A program made the position numbers and the translations under genes. From the NCBI GenBank assembly GCA_937995535.1, contig CALKJU010000012.1, forward strand, positions 1 through 56,047: a stretch of 56,047 nt of DNA, written 5' to 3'. The notes under the pieces are model-generated. The model saw only the letters and a list, made by a program, of their open reading frames with translations, was not told the origin of the DNA and ran no database searches. How positions within the stretch are numbered: the first letter of the stretch is position 1; each line of letters begins with the position of its first letter. This DNA is from an uncultured Alphaproteobacteria bacterium (lineage in GTDB: Bacteria > Pseudomonadota > Alphaproteobacteria > Geminicoccales > Geminicoccaceae). Below, one piece after another: positions 16,863 through 25,443 of the stretch.

Positions 16863-17852
16863 CTAGCCGCGCAGCTCCTCCGGGATGGCGTGGCCGTTCT
16901 CCTCGAACCAGCGCACGGCGCCCGGATGCCACGGCAGGAAGGTGTTGTGGACGTAGGCCTCGGGCAGGGTCTCGACCGCCGCCGGGTGGATCTGCACCAT
17001 CCGCTCGTTGTTCTCCATCACGGTCTTGACGATCGCGTAGACGAGATCCTCGGGCAGCGCGGCGTTGGCGACAGCGAAGTTCCACATCGCCACGGTCTTC
17101 TGCTCGCCCGCGACACTGCGATAGAGCCCGGCGGGGATGGTGTACGGCGCCAGGGACGGAATGGCGGCCGTGACCGTCGCCACCTGCTCATCGGTCAGCC
17201 CGAAGATGTTGACCGGGATCTGTGCTTCCAGCTCGTTGAACGCCGGGAAGGGGAAGCCGGCGGCGAAGCAGAAGGCGTCGAGAAGGCGGTCCTGCACCTG
17301 GCTCGCCTGGTCACCGGCGCCGCCCTGCCGCGCCGTCACCTTGATGCCGAGCGCGTCGAAGATCCGCGGCCAGTAGGTTCCGGGCGTCCCGCCAGCCGGG
17401 CCCACGCCGACCGTCTTGCCGTCCAGATCGGCGACGTTCTGAATCCCCGACGACTGCAGGGCGATGCACTGAAAGCCCGTCGTGTACATCGGGAAGATCG
17501 CGCGCAGCTGGTCGTGCTTGACGCCAGGAGCGAGCTCGCTCTCGCCGATCCAGGCGTCGTAGGCCGGTCCCATCGTGACCATGCCGAGGCTGAGGTCCCC
17601 GGTGTGCACCAAGGTCGCGTTCTGCACAGGGCCGCCGGTCACCTCGGCGCTCGCGCTGATCTTGAGCTCCTCGGCGACCATGTTGAGCCAGCCAGACCCG
17701 TAGATGAAATAGGTCCCGCCCTGGCTCGCGGTGCCCAAGGTCAGCGCGGTGGGCCAGTTGCTGCGGTCCTGCGCGTCGACGGCACCGGCGCCGAGCCAGC
17801 AGACCAGACCAGCGATACCCGCCATGAGAATGGCGTGGCGCCTCGTTGCCAT
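16863..17852 (-). CDS. TAXI-family TRAP transporter solute-binding protein
   Basis: A periplasmic binding protein of 329 residues with a Sec signal peptide ending near VDAQ (residue 28). Family marks are LTLGTASQGGTYFIYGSGW, SLGMVTMGPAYDAWIGE, VGVGPAGGTPGTYWPRI and FPAFNELEAQ. It delivers solute, often dicarboxylates or amino acids such as glutamate, to the fused permease downstream; the ligand cannot be told from sequence. The ATG at 17852 is preceded by GGGGAGGAAAG. An upstream in-frame extension to 17948 lacks signal-peptide character and was rejected. Confidence 0.92.
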   Translation of the reverse strand: MATRRHAILMAGIAGLVCWLGAGAVDAQDRSNWPTALTLGTASQGGTYFIYGSGWLNMVAEELKISASAEVTGGPVQNATLVHTGDLSLGMVTMGPAYDAWIGESELAPGVKHDQLRAIFPMYTTGFQCIALQSSGIQNVADLDGKTVGVGPAGGTPGTYWPRIFDALGIKVTARQGGAGDQASQVQDRLLDAFCFAAGFPFPAFNELEAQIPVNIFGLTDEQVATVTAAIPSLAPYTIPAGLYRSVAGEQKTVAMWNFAVANAALPEDLVYAIVKTVMENNERMVQIHPAAVETLPEAYVHNTFLPWHPGAVRWFEENGHAIPEELRG

Positions 17853-17963
17853 GACGCTTTCCTCCCCGGTCCGGTGAAGCGGACAGATGCCCAGTACAAT
17901 GTCCTTGTAGGCCCGCGTCAGCATCGCGCAAGCGTGCCGCACGGGCAAGAACGCCCCGAGCGG

Positions 17964-18227
17964 TCAGTCGGTGCCGATACGGTGATGACCGGGGCGGCTC
18001 GGCCCGAAGGAGCGGGCGAGAACCCGGCTGCTGTCCTCGGCGAGATCGATGCACTCGCTGAGCAGCGTCAGGATCCGCACGTCGTTGCTCAGCACATGGC
18101 GCGCCTCGGGCCGCTCGTCGTCGACGATCTTGCCCATGCGCACGACCAGATCGCGGCGCAGTGCGTTGAGCAGGTCCTCGAGCCGGTGGCCGTCGGGATG
18201 CTCCGCGGTCGGCAGGAAGTGGGTCAT
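17964..18227 (-). CDS. Conserved-looking small protein of unknown function
   Basis: An 87-residue protein that I do not recognise. It is charged and helical (RLEDLLNALRRDLVVRMGKI, RHVLSNDVRILTLLSECIDL, SSRVLARSFG), with no signal peptide or membrane helix. ATG at 18227 has a GGAG site 9-12 bases upstream and the codon use matches the neighbours, so I believe it is real. It follows tlpA on the minus strand by 53 bp. A CtrA-like box (TTAA-N7-TTAC, 18270-18284) sits 43-57 bp before the start, which could link it to cell-cycle or motility control (inference). Confidence 0.7.
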   Translation of the reverse strand: MTHFLPTAEHPDGHRLEDLLNALRRDLVVRMGKIVDDERPEARHVLSNDVRILTLLSECIDLAEDSSRVLARSFGPSRPGHHRIGTD

Positions 18228-18269
18228 GCCCGAGCTCCGCAAGCAGCGCGGAGGGTAGGCCGGCAAGGG

Positions 18270-18284
18270 TTAACGCTGGCTTAC
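18270..18284 (-). promoter_or_regulatory. CtrA-like binding site, TTAA-N7-TTAC
   Basis: The plus strand reads TTAACGCTGGCTTAC, matching 7 of 8 defined bases of the Caulobacter-type CtrA box TTAA-N7-TTAA. It overlaps the tlpA stop codon and precedes the unknown 87-residue gene. Chance matches are possible; the intergenic position is the main support. Confidence 0.4.
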
Positions 18285-18790
18285 GGCCCGTCGATCAGGA
18301 GTCGCACGGCGGCCAGGGCATCGGGTCCGTCCCATGCGGCAATACCGAGCACACGCCCAGCCTCCCGCCCCTGACGGTCGATCAGGAGTGTCGCCGGCAG
18401 CCCGGGCACACGCAGCTCGCGCGCCGCGGAGGCCTTCGGATCGCGTCGGACGATCAGCCCTCGCACCGCGATCTCGTCGAGGAATTTCTGGACCCGTTCG
18501 GGGCCGGCGCGATCGACCGAGAGGGCGACGACGACGCCATCGGCCGGATCGAGCTGCGCCGCCAGCCGTTCCAGGCTCGGCATCTCCTCGCGGCACGGCG
18601 CGCACCATGTCGCCCAGAGATTGAGCACGACCACCTTGCCGGCGAATTCGTCGAGGCTGGTCTCGTTGCCCTGCATGTCGAGAAAGCGTAGAGCCGGCAG
18701 GGCCTCGCCGCTGCCGGGCGCGATCTCCAGCGCGGCCGCCGGCTGGGCGACGAGGACAAGCCAAGCGAGGGTGGCCGTGAGCAGGCGCAT
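18281..18790 (-). CDS. tlpA: TlpA-like thiol:disulfide oxidoreductase
   Basis: A secreted or membrane-anchored thioredoxin-fold protein of 169 residues. The N-terminal signal/anchor is about residues 3-20, and the active site is WCAPC at 62-66 inside [18 protein letters not shown]. The cis-Pro loop is [16 protein letters not shown]. It would keep periplasmic thiols reduced, for example in cytochrome c or oxidase assembly. It is transcribed away from argH with only 21 bp between the two start codons, a pairing also common in other alphaproteobacteria. Confidence 0.9.
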   Translation of the reverse strand: MRLLTATLAWLVLVAQPAAALEIAPGSGEALPALRFLDMQGNETSLDEFAGKVVVLNLWATWCAPCREEMPSLERLAAQLDPADGVVVALSVDRAGPERVQKFLDEIAVRGLIVRRDPKASAARELRVPGLPATLLIDRQGREAGRVLGIAAWDGPDALAAVRLLIDGP

Positions 18791-18811
18791 CGGGATCTCC
18801 GCGAGGGCAGG

Positions 18812-20215
18812 GTGAGCGGCGGCGGCAAAGGCGCGCGCGATCTCTGGGGCGGCCACTACAGCAGCGGCCCGGCACCCCTCATGGAGCGGATAAACGCGTC
18901 GATTCCGTTCGACAAGCTGCTCTACGCTCACGACATCGTGGGCTCGCAGGCGCACGCCCGGATGCTCGCCGCCGTCGGGATCATCAGCGCCACCGACCGC
19001 GACGCGATCCTGGTCGGCCTCGACGCCATCCGCGCCGACATCGAGGCCGGGCGGTTCGAGTTCTCGACGGCGCTGGAGGACATCCACCTCAATGTCGAGG
19101 CAAGGCTGACCGAGCGGATCGGCGAGGCCGGCCGGCGCCTGCACACCGCGCGCTCGCGCAACGATCAGGTCGCGACCGACTTCCGGCTCTGGGTCCGCGA
19201 CGCGATCGACCGCGCGGACCGCGCGCTCGCGGCACTCGTCACGGCCTTGCTCGACCTCGCCGAGGTCCACGCCGAGACGGTGATGCCCGGCTTCACCCAT
19301 CTCCAGGCGGCGCAGCCGGTCACCTTCGGCCACCACCTGATGGCCTATGTCGAGATGCTGCGGCGGGATCGCGGGCGGCTGGCGGACGCGCGCAGGCGGC
19401 TGAACGAATGTCCGCTCGGCGCCGCGGCGCTGGCGGGGACGAGCTTCCCGATCGATCGCACGATGACGGCGCGTGAGCTGGGCTTCGCCCGGCCGATGGC
19501 GAACTCGATCGACGCCGTCTCGGACCGCGACTTCGCCCTCGAATATCTGGCGGCGGCGGCGATCTGCGCGGTCCACCTGTCGCGCTTCGCCGAGGAGCTG
19601 GTGCTGTGGTCGACGCCGCAGTTCGGCTTCGTGCGGCTCGGCGAGGCGTTTACCAGCGGCAGCTCGATCATGCCGCAGAAGCGCAACCCGGACGCGGCCG
19701 AGCTGGTCCGTGGCAAGGCCGGCCGGATGATCGGCCACCTCATGGCGCTGCTGGTCGTGCTGAAGGGTCTGCCGCTCGCCTACTCCAAGGACCTTCAGGA
19801 GGACAAGGAAGGCGTCTTCGACGCCGCGGCGACGCTGGAGCTCTGCCTCGAGGCGATGGTCGGAATGCTCGGCACGCTGCAGGTCGACACGGCGCGGATG
19901 CGCGCCGCCGCAGGCGTCGGCTACACGACCGCCACCGATCTCGCCGACTGGCTCGTCCGCGTGCGCGGCTGTGCGTTCCGCGACGCGCACGGCATCGCCG
20001 CCCGAGCGGTGCGTCTGGCCGAGCAGCGGGGCTGCGGGCTCGAGGACCTGACGCCCGCGGAGCTCGCCGGCATCGACCCGCGTCTCGACCCCGGTGTACG
20101 CGAGGTGCTCGGTGTCGAGCGCTCGGTCGCGAGCCGCACGAGCCTCGGCGGCACCGCGCCCGACCGGGTTCGCGAGGCGATCGCCGCCGCCCGCGCCGAG
20201 CTCGCGTCGACGTAG
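18812..20215 (+). CDS. argH: Argininosuccinate lyase
   Basis: The last enzyme of arginine synthesis: argininosuccinate to arginine plus fumarate, in the cytoplasm. The length of 467 residues is normal. The fumarase/aspartase superfamily signature [20 protein letters not shown] lies near residues 285-304, and other landmarks are [19 protein letters not shown] and [17 protein letters not shown]. The GTG start at 18812 follows GAGGGCAGG. It heads the run argH-lptM-lysA. Confidence 0.96.
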   Translation: MSGGGKGARDLWGGHYSSGPAPLMERINASIPFDKLLYAHDIVGSQAHARMLAAVGIISATDRDAILVGLDAIRADIEAGRFEFSTALEDIHLNVEARLTERIGEAGRRLHTARSRNDQVATDFRLWVRDAIDRADRALAALVTALLDLAEVHAETVMPGFTHLQAAQPVTFGHHLMAYVEMLRRDRGRLADARRRLNECPLGAAALAGTSFPIDRTMTARELGFARPMANSIDAVSDRDFALEYLAAAAICAVHLSRFAEELVLWSTPQFGFVRLGEAFTSGSSIMPQKRNPDAAELVRGKAGRMIGHLMALLVVLKGLPLAYSKDLQEDKEGVFDAAATLELCLEAMVGMLGTLQVDTARMRAAAGVGYTTATDLADWLVRVRGCAFRDAHGIAARAVRLAEQRGCGLEDLTPAELAGIDPRLDPGVREVLGVERSVASRTSLGGTAPDRVREAIAAARAELAST

Positions 20216-20237
20216 ACCAGCGCTCGGGGGTCCTGAA

Positions 20238-20447
20238 ATGGCGCAGCGCGACCCCGGGATCGGGACATCCAGCGGCTCGCTGACGCGCCGCGCCTGCTGG
20301 CTCGTCCTGGCGCTGGCAGCGCTGGCCGCGTGCGGGCGCAAGGGGGATCTCTACCTGCCCGAGGGCCGGACGCCGGCGCCGACAGCCGAGGAGGGCGACG
20401 AGCTGCCGGATCGCACCGACGAGACCGACAATCTGGAGGAGCGGTGA
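20238..20447 (+). CDS. lptM: LptM-type small lipoprotein (YifL-like)
   Basis: A 69-residue lipoprotein. The signal (RRACWLVLALAALAAC) ends in a lipobox and is followed at once by the family motif GRKGDLYLP. The C-terminal half is acidic and probably disordered (EEGDELPDRTDETDN). In E. coli LptM assists oxidative maturation of the LptDE LPS translocon. Its place between argH and lysA is the conserved one. The stop overlaps the lysA start (GTGA). Confidence 0.88.
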   Translation: MAQRDPGIGTSSGSLTRRACWLVLALAALAACGRKGDLYLPEGRTPAPTAEEGDELPDRTDETDNLEER

Positions 20448-21724
20448 GCGGCGTCGCGTATCGGCGCGGCGAGCTGCATGTCGACGAGGTCGCCCTGCCC
20501 GGCCTCGCGCGCTCGCTGCCGACACCGTTCTACGTGTACAGCGCCAGCGCGATGCGCGACCGGTTGCGGGGCCTGCGCGCGGCCTTCGCCGAGCTCCCGG
20601 TGCGGCTCTTTTTCGCGGTCAAGGCGAACAGCAACCTCGCCGTCCTGCGGACCCTCCACGCGGCCGGGGCGGGGATGGAGGTCGTCTCCGGCGGCGAGAT
20701 CCGCCGCGCCTTGGCGGCGGGCGTGCCCGGTGCGGCGATCGTCTACGCCGGTGTCGCCAAGACCGCGGACGAGATCCGCCTGGCGCTCGAGGTCGGCGTG
20801 GCGCAGCTCAACGTGGAGTCGGTTCCCGAGCTGGAACGCATCTCGCGCGTGGCGACCGAGCTGGGTTGCGCCGCCCCGATCGCGCTGCGCATCAATCCCG
20901 ACGTCGCCGCCGCGACGCACGACAAGATCGCGACCGGTCGCAAGGGCGACAAGTTCGGCATCCCCTTCACCGAGGCGGGCGAGGTCTACGCCCTGGCGGC
21001 CCGGCTGGGCGGTTTGCGCCCGGTCGGTCTGCACATGCACATCGGCTCGCAGATCACCGACCTCGCCTCGTTCGAGGCGGCCTATCGACGTGGCGCCGAT
21101 CTGTTCCGTGCCCTTCGCGGCCAGGGGTTCGCGCTGCGCCGTCTCGATCTCGGCGGCGGCTTCGGGGTGCGCTATGCCGACGAGCGCGCGGTGACGCCAG
21201 CGGACCTCGCGCGCCTCGTGCGCCGCTGCACCGAGGGGCTGGACGCGGAAATCTGGCTCGAGCCGGGTCGCTATCTTGTCGCCGAGGCCGGCATGCTGGT
21301 CACCTCGGTGATCTATGTAAAGGACAGCGACGAGCGCCGGTTCGTGATCGTCGATGCGGGCATGCACAACCTGCTGCGGCCGGCGCTCTATAACGCGTAC
21401 CACGCGATCCTGCCGCTGCGCGAGATGCCGGACACCGTTGCCACGCCAGCCGATGTGGTCGGGCCGGTCTGCGAAAGCTCCGACGTCCTCGCGCGCAACA
21501 GGCCCCTCCCGCCACTGCAGGAGGGCGATCTGCTGGCGATCGCGACGGCAGGCGCCTATGGCGCGGTGATGGCTTCGGACTACAATAGTTTCCCGAGTGC
21601 GTCGGAAGTGCTGGTCGACGGTGCGCGCTGGGCGGTCGTCAAGCCGCGGCGCGACGCCGAGGCGCAGTTCGCCGACGAGGTGATCCCCGACTGGCTGCGG
21701 GTGGCGACGCCGCGGTCCGGCTGA
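20444..21724 (+). CDS. lysA: Diaminopimelate decarboxylase
   Basis: A PLP enzyme of 426 residues that converts meso-diaminopimelate to L-lysine. The fold-III barrel shows the PLP lysine in FFAVKANSN (about residue 61), the phosphate-binding LDLGGGFGVRY, the HIGSQI motif, and the C-terminal substrate loop CESSDVLA. The GTG start at 20444 overlaps lptM by 4 bp with GGAGGAG in front. Diaminopimelate is also the substrate of MurE in the nearby dcw cluster. Confidence 0.96.
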   Translation: MSGVAYRRGELHVDEVALPGLARSLPTPFYVYSASAMRDRLRGLRAAFAELPVRLFFAVKANSNLAVLRTLHAAGAGMEVVSGGEIRRALAAGVPGAAIVYAGVAKTADEIRLALEVGVAQLNVESVPELERISRVATELGCAAPIALRINPDVAAATHDKIATGRKGDKFGIPFTEAGEVYALAARLGGLRPVGLHMHIGSQITDLASFEAAYRRGADLFRALRGQGFALRRLDLGGGFGVRYADERAVTPADLARLVRRCTEGLDAEIWLEPGRYLVAEAGMLVTSVIYVKDSDERRFVIVDAGMHNLLRPALYNAYHAILPLREMPDTVATPADVVGPVCESSDVLARNRPLPPLQEGDLLAIATAGAYGAVMASDYNSFPSASEVLVDGARWAVVKPRRDAEAQFADEVIPDWLRVATPRSG

Positions 21725-21737
21725 CAGGAGAGCGGTG

Positions 21738-24236
21738 ATGGCGAGCGCCCCGCCCGACCCCCGGACGACCGCCGGCTACCGCCGCCGGGTCTGGCTCGCC
21801 CGAGCGGCCCTGGCGTTCGAGCGCGCTTGGCCTGCGGCATGGCCGACCGTCGCCGTGGTCGGGCTGTTCCTCGTGCTCTCGCTCCTCGGTGTCTGGCATC
21901 GCCTGCCATGGTGGTTGCACGGCCTGGGGCTCGTGCTGTTCGTGGCCGCCCTTGGTGTGGCCGTCGTGCGCCTGTTGCCGGCGCTGCGTTGGCCATCGCG
22001 TGCCGCCGGCCTTGCGCGGATCGAGGCCGACAGTGGCGTGCGGCATCAGCCGCTCCGCGCGCTCGAGGATCGGCTGCCGCACGAGATCGACGATCCGGTC
22101 AGCCGTCGCCTGTGGCAGGCGCATCGCGAGCGTCTGCTGGCCGGGCTCGCCCGCCTGCGCCTGGCCCCGCCGCGATCGGATCTGCCTCGGCGCGATCCCT
22201 GGGCGCTGCGCGCGGCGCTGCTGCTGTTGCTCGTCGTCGCCTTCGTCGACGCCGGGCCGCTCGTCGGCCAGCGGATGGGCCAAGCGTTCTCGCTCAACCG
22301 CGTCGCTTCGCCGCCAGCGACGCCGCTGGCGATCACCCTGTGGATCACACCGCCGGCCTACACCGGTCGGGCGCCACTGTCGCCGGAGCATCTGCCGGCC
22401 GGCCAGCCGGTCAACGTGCCGCAGGGCAGCGAGGCTCTGGCCCAGCTTCACCACCTTCCGCCCGACGCCGCACCGATCCTGGCGCTGGCGGAGAGCGAGG
22501 TCGCCTTCGCGCGCCTCGGTGACGCCAGCGCCGAGGCGCGGCTGACGCTCGCGAACGACGGCGAACTGACCATTCGCCTCGGCGACGGCATTGCGCTCGC
22601 CGGTTGGCCGATCCAGCTCGTGGTCGATCGACCGCCCGAGGTGTCGTTCGACGGGGCACCGGGCGTCACGCATCGCCGCGCTCTGCGGCTCGCCTACCTG
22701 GCCGAGGACGACTATGGGGTCGCCGAGGTCGCCCTGGTGCTGGCACCGCGTGACCGTGACGACGAGAGCGAGCGCCTCACCCTGGCCCGACCGAGCGGGC
22801 AGGCAACCCGGCTCGGCAGCGCCAGCTATCTCGACCTGACCGCACACCCGCTGGCCGGCCTGCCGGTGACGCTGCGCCTCGAGGCGGTCGATGGCATCGG
22901 CCAGACGGGCCTCAGCGAGCCTTTGGAGATCACGCTCCCGGAGCGCGAGTTCCGCCACCCCCTGGCGCGCGCGATCATCGACGAGCGCAAGACGCTGATG
23001 GGGACACCCGACCGGCAGGACGAGGTGTCGGCGCGGCTCGGCGTGCTGGCCGAGACGCCGAGCGCACGGCAGCTCGGGGCGACGGTCGAGCTGAGCCTGC
23101 GCAGCGGGGCCGCGCGCCTCGACAACACGCCGCGCGGCGAGGAGGGCCGCGAGGGCCGCCGCGCCGTCGCCGCGCTCCTGTGGGATCTCGCGCTGTTCAT
23201 CGAGGACGGGGCGCTCTCGGTCGCCGAGCGCGAGCTGCGCGAGCTGCAGGACGCGCTGGAGCGGGCGCTCCTGGAAGGGGCCGACGACGCCGAGCTGGAG
23301 CGGCTGATGGCCGAGCTCGAGCAGGCGATGTCACGCTATCTCGAGGAGCTCGCGCGGCAGGCCATGGAGAACGCGCAGCAGGCCGGCCGCCAGGAGCAGC
23401 CGCCGCTGTCGCTCGATCCCAACCAGCTCGTCGACCGCCAGGACCTGCAGCAGATGCTGGATCGGGCACGCGAGCTGATGCGCAGCGGGGCGCGTGACGC
23501 GGCCCGGCAGATGCTCGCCGAGCTGCGGCAGATGCTGGAGAATCTGCAGGCGATGGCGGGCCAGCAGCAGATGTCGCCGCAGCAGCGTTCGCTCAGCGAC
23601 CTGCAGAAGATGATCCAGCTTCAGCGCGATCTGCTGCAGCGCAGCTTCGACATGGAGCGCCGCGAGCAGCAGGGGGAGATGCAGCCGCCCGGCGGGCGCC
23701 AGGAAGGCAATCAGCAAGAGGGCCCGACCGGCATGCCGCAGGACGGGCAGATGGGCCAGGCCGCCGGGGAACAGGAGGCGCTACGCCGTGCCTTGGGCGA
23801 GCTAATGCGGCGGCTGGGCGAGCAGGGGATGGAGATCCCCCGCGCGCTGGGGCAGGCCGAGCTGGAGATGCGCGGTGCGCGCGAATCGCTGCAGCAGGGC
23901 TCCCCTGGCGCCGCCGCGGCGAACCAGGCGCAGGCGCTCGACCTGATGCAGCAGGGTGGACAGGCGCTGCTCGAGCAGCTGCAGCAGCAGATGGCCGACC
24001 AGCCGGGCCAGGGGCCCGGCGATCCGCAACGGGCCGAGCAGCGACGCGGGCGCGACCCGCTCGGCCGCTCGGTGCGCAACGAGGGCGGCTGGGACACCAA
24101 CGGCGAACTGGTGCCCGAGGAGAGCGACCTGGGTCGGGCGCGAGGTGTCCTCGAGGAGCTGTTCCGCCGCTCGGGCGAACGCAACCGGCCGCTCCTCGAG
24201 CTCGAATATTACGATCGGTTGCTCGACCGCTTCTAG
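21738..24236 (+). CDS. TIGR02302/DUF4175 family membrane protein
   Basis: An alphaproteobacterial protein of about 832 residues. Two N-terminal membrane helices (VAVVGLFLVLSLLGVW and LVLFVAALGVAVVRLLPAL) and a third at about 155-170 anchor a large presumably periplasmic region. The second half is a long helical, Gln/Met-rich low-complexity zone (LQQMLDRARELMRS, QAMAGQQQMSPQQRSL, QQEGPTGMPQDGQMGQ). The ending RGRDPLGR...ELVPEESD is a family hallmark. Function is unknown. ATG 21738 is preferred to GTG 21735 for its spacing from GGAGAG. It follows lysA and precedes a peptidoglycan amidase, so an envelope role is plausible. Confidence 0.88.
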   Translation: MASAPPDPRTTAGYRRRVWLARAALAFERAWPAAWPTVAVVGLFLVLSLLGVWHRLPWWLHGLGLVLFVAALGVAVVRLLPALRWPSRAAGLARIEADSGVRHQPLRALEDRLPHEIDDPVSRRLWQAHRERLLAGLARLRLAPPRSDLPRRDPWALRAALLLLLVVAFVDAGPLVGQRMGQAFSLNRVASPPATPLAITLWITPPAYTGRAPLSPEHLPAGQPVNVPQGSEALAQLHHLPPDAAPILALAESEVAFARLGDASAEARLTLANDGELTIRLGDGIALAGWPIQLVVDRPPEVSFDGAPGVTHRRALRLAYLAEDDYGVAEVALVLAPRDRDDESERLTLARPSGQATRLGSASYLDLTAHPLAGLPVTLRLEAVDGIGQTGLSEPLEITLPEREFRHPLARAIIDERKTLMGTPDRQDEVSARLGVLAETPSARQLGATVELSLRSGAARLDNTPRGEEGREGRRAVAALLWDLALFIEDGALSVAERELRELQDALERALLEGADDAELERLMAELEQAMSRYLEELARQAMENAQQAGRQEQPPLSLDPNQLVDRQDLQQMLDRARELMRSGARDAARQMLAELRQMLENLQAMAGQQQMSPQQRSLSDLQKMIQLQRDLLQRSFDMERREQQGEMQPPGGRQEGNQQEGPTGMPQDGQMGQAAGEQEALRRALGELMRRLGEQGMEIPRALGQAELEMRGARESLQQGSPGAAAANQAQALDLMQQGGQALLEQLQQQMADQPGQGPGDPQRAEQRRGRDPLGRSVRNEGGWDTNGELVPEESDLGRARGVLEELFRRSGERNRPLLELEYYDRLLDRF

Positions 24237-24243
24237 GCCGGCG

Positions 24244-24951
24244 GTGCCAGCACGGCTGCATCTCTCGCCGAACTGGGACGAGCGCGCAGAAGGGGCCGGC
24301 GTCCGGCACGTCGTGCTGCACTATACGGGCATGCCGTCGGGCGCATCCGCCTTGGCCCGTCTGTGCGATCCTGAGGCGAAGGTCAGCGCGCATTACCTGA
24401 TAGACGACGACGGTACTGTCCGGCTGCTGGTGCCGGAGGCCAAGCGAGCCTGGCACGCCGGCCGCAGCGCCTGGGCCGGCTTGAGCAACCTGAACGACTG
24501 GTCGGTCGGAATCGAGCTCGTCAATCCGGGTCACGAGTGGGGCTACCGGCCGTTCCCGGCGCGCCAGATCGAGGCCCTGGTCGAGCTGTGCGGCGATCTC
24601 CTCGCGCGGTATCGCCTGCCGCCGGAGGCGGTCGTCGCGCACGCGGACATCTCGCCCAACCGCAAGGAGGATCCGGGCGAGCTGCTCGACTGGCGGGCGC
24701 TCGCCATGCACGGCGTCGGCATCTGGCCCGAGCGCAGCGAGCCGCGCACGATCGACCCGATCCAGGCGCGTCGGCTCCTCGTCCGGATCGGCTATGACCC
24801 GACCCAACCGGGCGTGACCTTCGTGCAGATGGTCACCGCCTTCCAGCGCCGGTTCCGGCCTTCGCGCGTCGACGGTGCCCTGGATCGGGAGACGATGGGG
24901 CGCCTCGCCGCGGTCGCGGCCTTGCTCGACGATCGCGAGGCGACTACCTGA
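24244..24951 (+). CDS. N-acetylmuramoyl-L-alanine amidase (Amidase_2, AmiD/AmpD-like)
   Basis: A zinc amidase of 235 residues that cuts the bond between MurNAc and the stem peptide. Landmarks: VRHVVLHYTGMPSGASAL with the first zinc His, AHYLIDDDGTVRLLVPE, WSVGIELVNPG with the catalytic Glu, and VVAHADISPNRKEDPGELLDW with the second His and the Asp ligand. The C-terminal 60 residues resemble a peptidoglycan-binding domain (FVQMVTAFQRRFRPSRVDG). No signal peptide is seen from GTG 24244, which suggests a cytoplasmic recycling role or a misplaced start. Its stop is directly followed by rnpB. Confidence 0.9.
   Translation: MPARLHLSPNWDERAEGAGVRHVVLHYTGMPSGASALARLCDPEAKVSAHYLIDDDGTVRLLVPEAKRAWHAGRSAWAGLSNLNDWSVGIELVNPGHEWGYRPFPARQIEALVELCGDLLARYRLPPEAVVAHADISPNRKEDPGELLDWRALAMHGVGIWPERSEPRTIDPIQARRLLVRIGYDPTQPGVTFVQMVTAFQRRFRPSRVDGALDRETMGRLAAVAALLDDREATT
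24922..24950 (+). promoter_or_regulatory. Candidate rnpB promoter inside the amidase gene end
   Basis: TTGCTC (24922-24927) and TACCTG (24945-24950) are separated by 17 bp. The predicted start would be about 24956, exactly where the P1 stem of RNase P RNA begins. The match to consensus is moderate, so this is a positional argument. Confidence 0.4.
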
Positions 24952-25352
24952 AGCCTGCAGGCGGCCGGACGGCCGCTCCCGTCGGTGACGGCGGGGGAGG
25001 AAAGTCCGGGCTCCACGGAAGCGCGGTGCCGGGTAACGCCCGGCGGGGGCGACCCCAGGGAAAGTGCCACAGAGAGCAGTCTGCCCGCCGGGGCGACCTC
25101 GGTCGCCTGCGGGTCAGGGTGAAAGGGTGCGGCAAGAGCGCACCGCGCCGGCGGCGACGTCGGCGGCACGGTAAACCCCACCGGGAGCAAGACCGCATAG
25201 GGACGACGGCGCCCGCGGGCGCAGGCCCGCTTCCGGGTCGGTCGTCCGGGTAGGTCGCGCGAGGCGTGCGGCGACGCACGTCCCAGAGGAATGGCCGTCC
25301 CCTGGCGGCACCGCCGTCAGGGACAGAACCCGGCTTACAGGCCGCCTGCACA
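24952..25352 (+). ncRNA. rnpB: RNase P RNA, bacterial class A
   Basis: The catalytic RNA that removes 5' leaders from pre-tRNA. The ends pair as P1: TGCAGGCGGCC at 24956-24966 with GGCCGCCTGCA at 25340-25350. The conserved core GAGGAAAGTCCGGGCTCC follows the first helix, AGGGTGAAAGGGTGCGGCAAGAG and ACCCCACCGGGAGCAAGACC are in the middle, and AGAGGAATGGCC...GACAGAACCCGGCTTA closes it. About 395 nt is normal for alphaproteobacteria. It lies immediately after the amidase stop codon. Confidence 0.97.
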
Positions 25353-25362
25353 TGAGCGAAAG

Positions 25363-25377
25363 GAACAAAGGTAGAAC
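25363..25377 (+). promoter_or_regulatory. Alphaproteobacterial LexA (SOS) box match
   Basis: GAAC-AAAGGTA-GAAC is a perfect direct repeat with 7-base spacing, the form recognised by LexA in alphaproteobacteria (GTTC-N7-GTTC on the other strand). It lies 11 bp after the 3' end of rnpB. One or two chance matches are expected in a window of this size, so the intergenic site is suggestive only. Confidence 0.4.
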
Positions 25378-25434
25378 ATTGGTGCGCGGCAGGTCCGCCC
25401 CCACTGACGGTTGTCGAGGTTCGAAGTCCCGGAG

Positions 25435-25443
25435 TTATCCACA
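25435..25443 (+). promoter_or_regulatory. DnaA box
   Basis: A perfect consensus TTATCCACA. A second perfect copy in the opposite orientation lies 426 bp downstream, just before rsmH. Confidence 0.6.
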
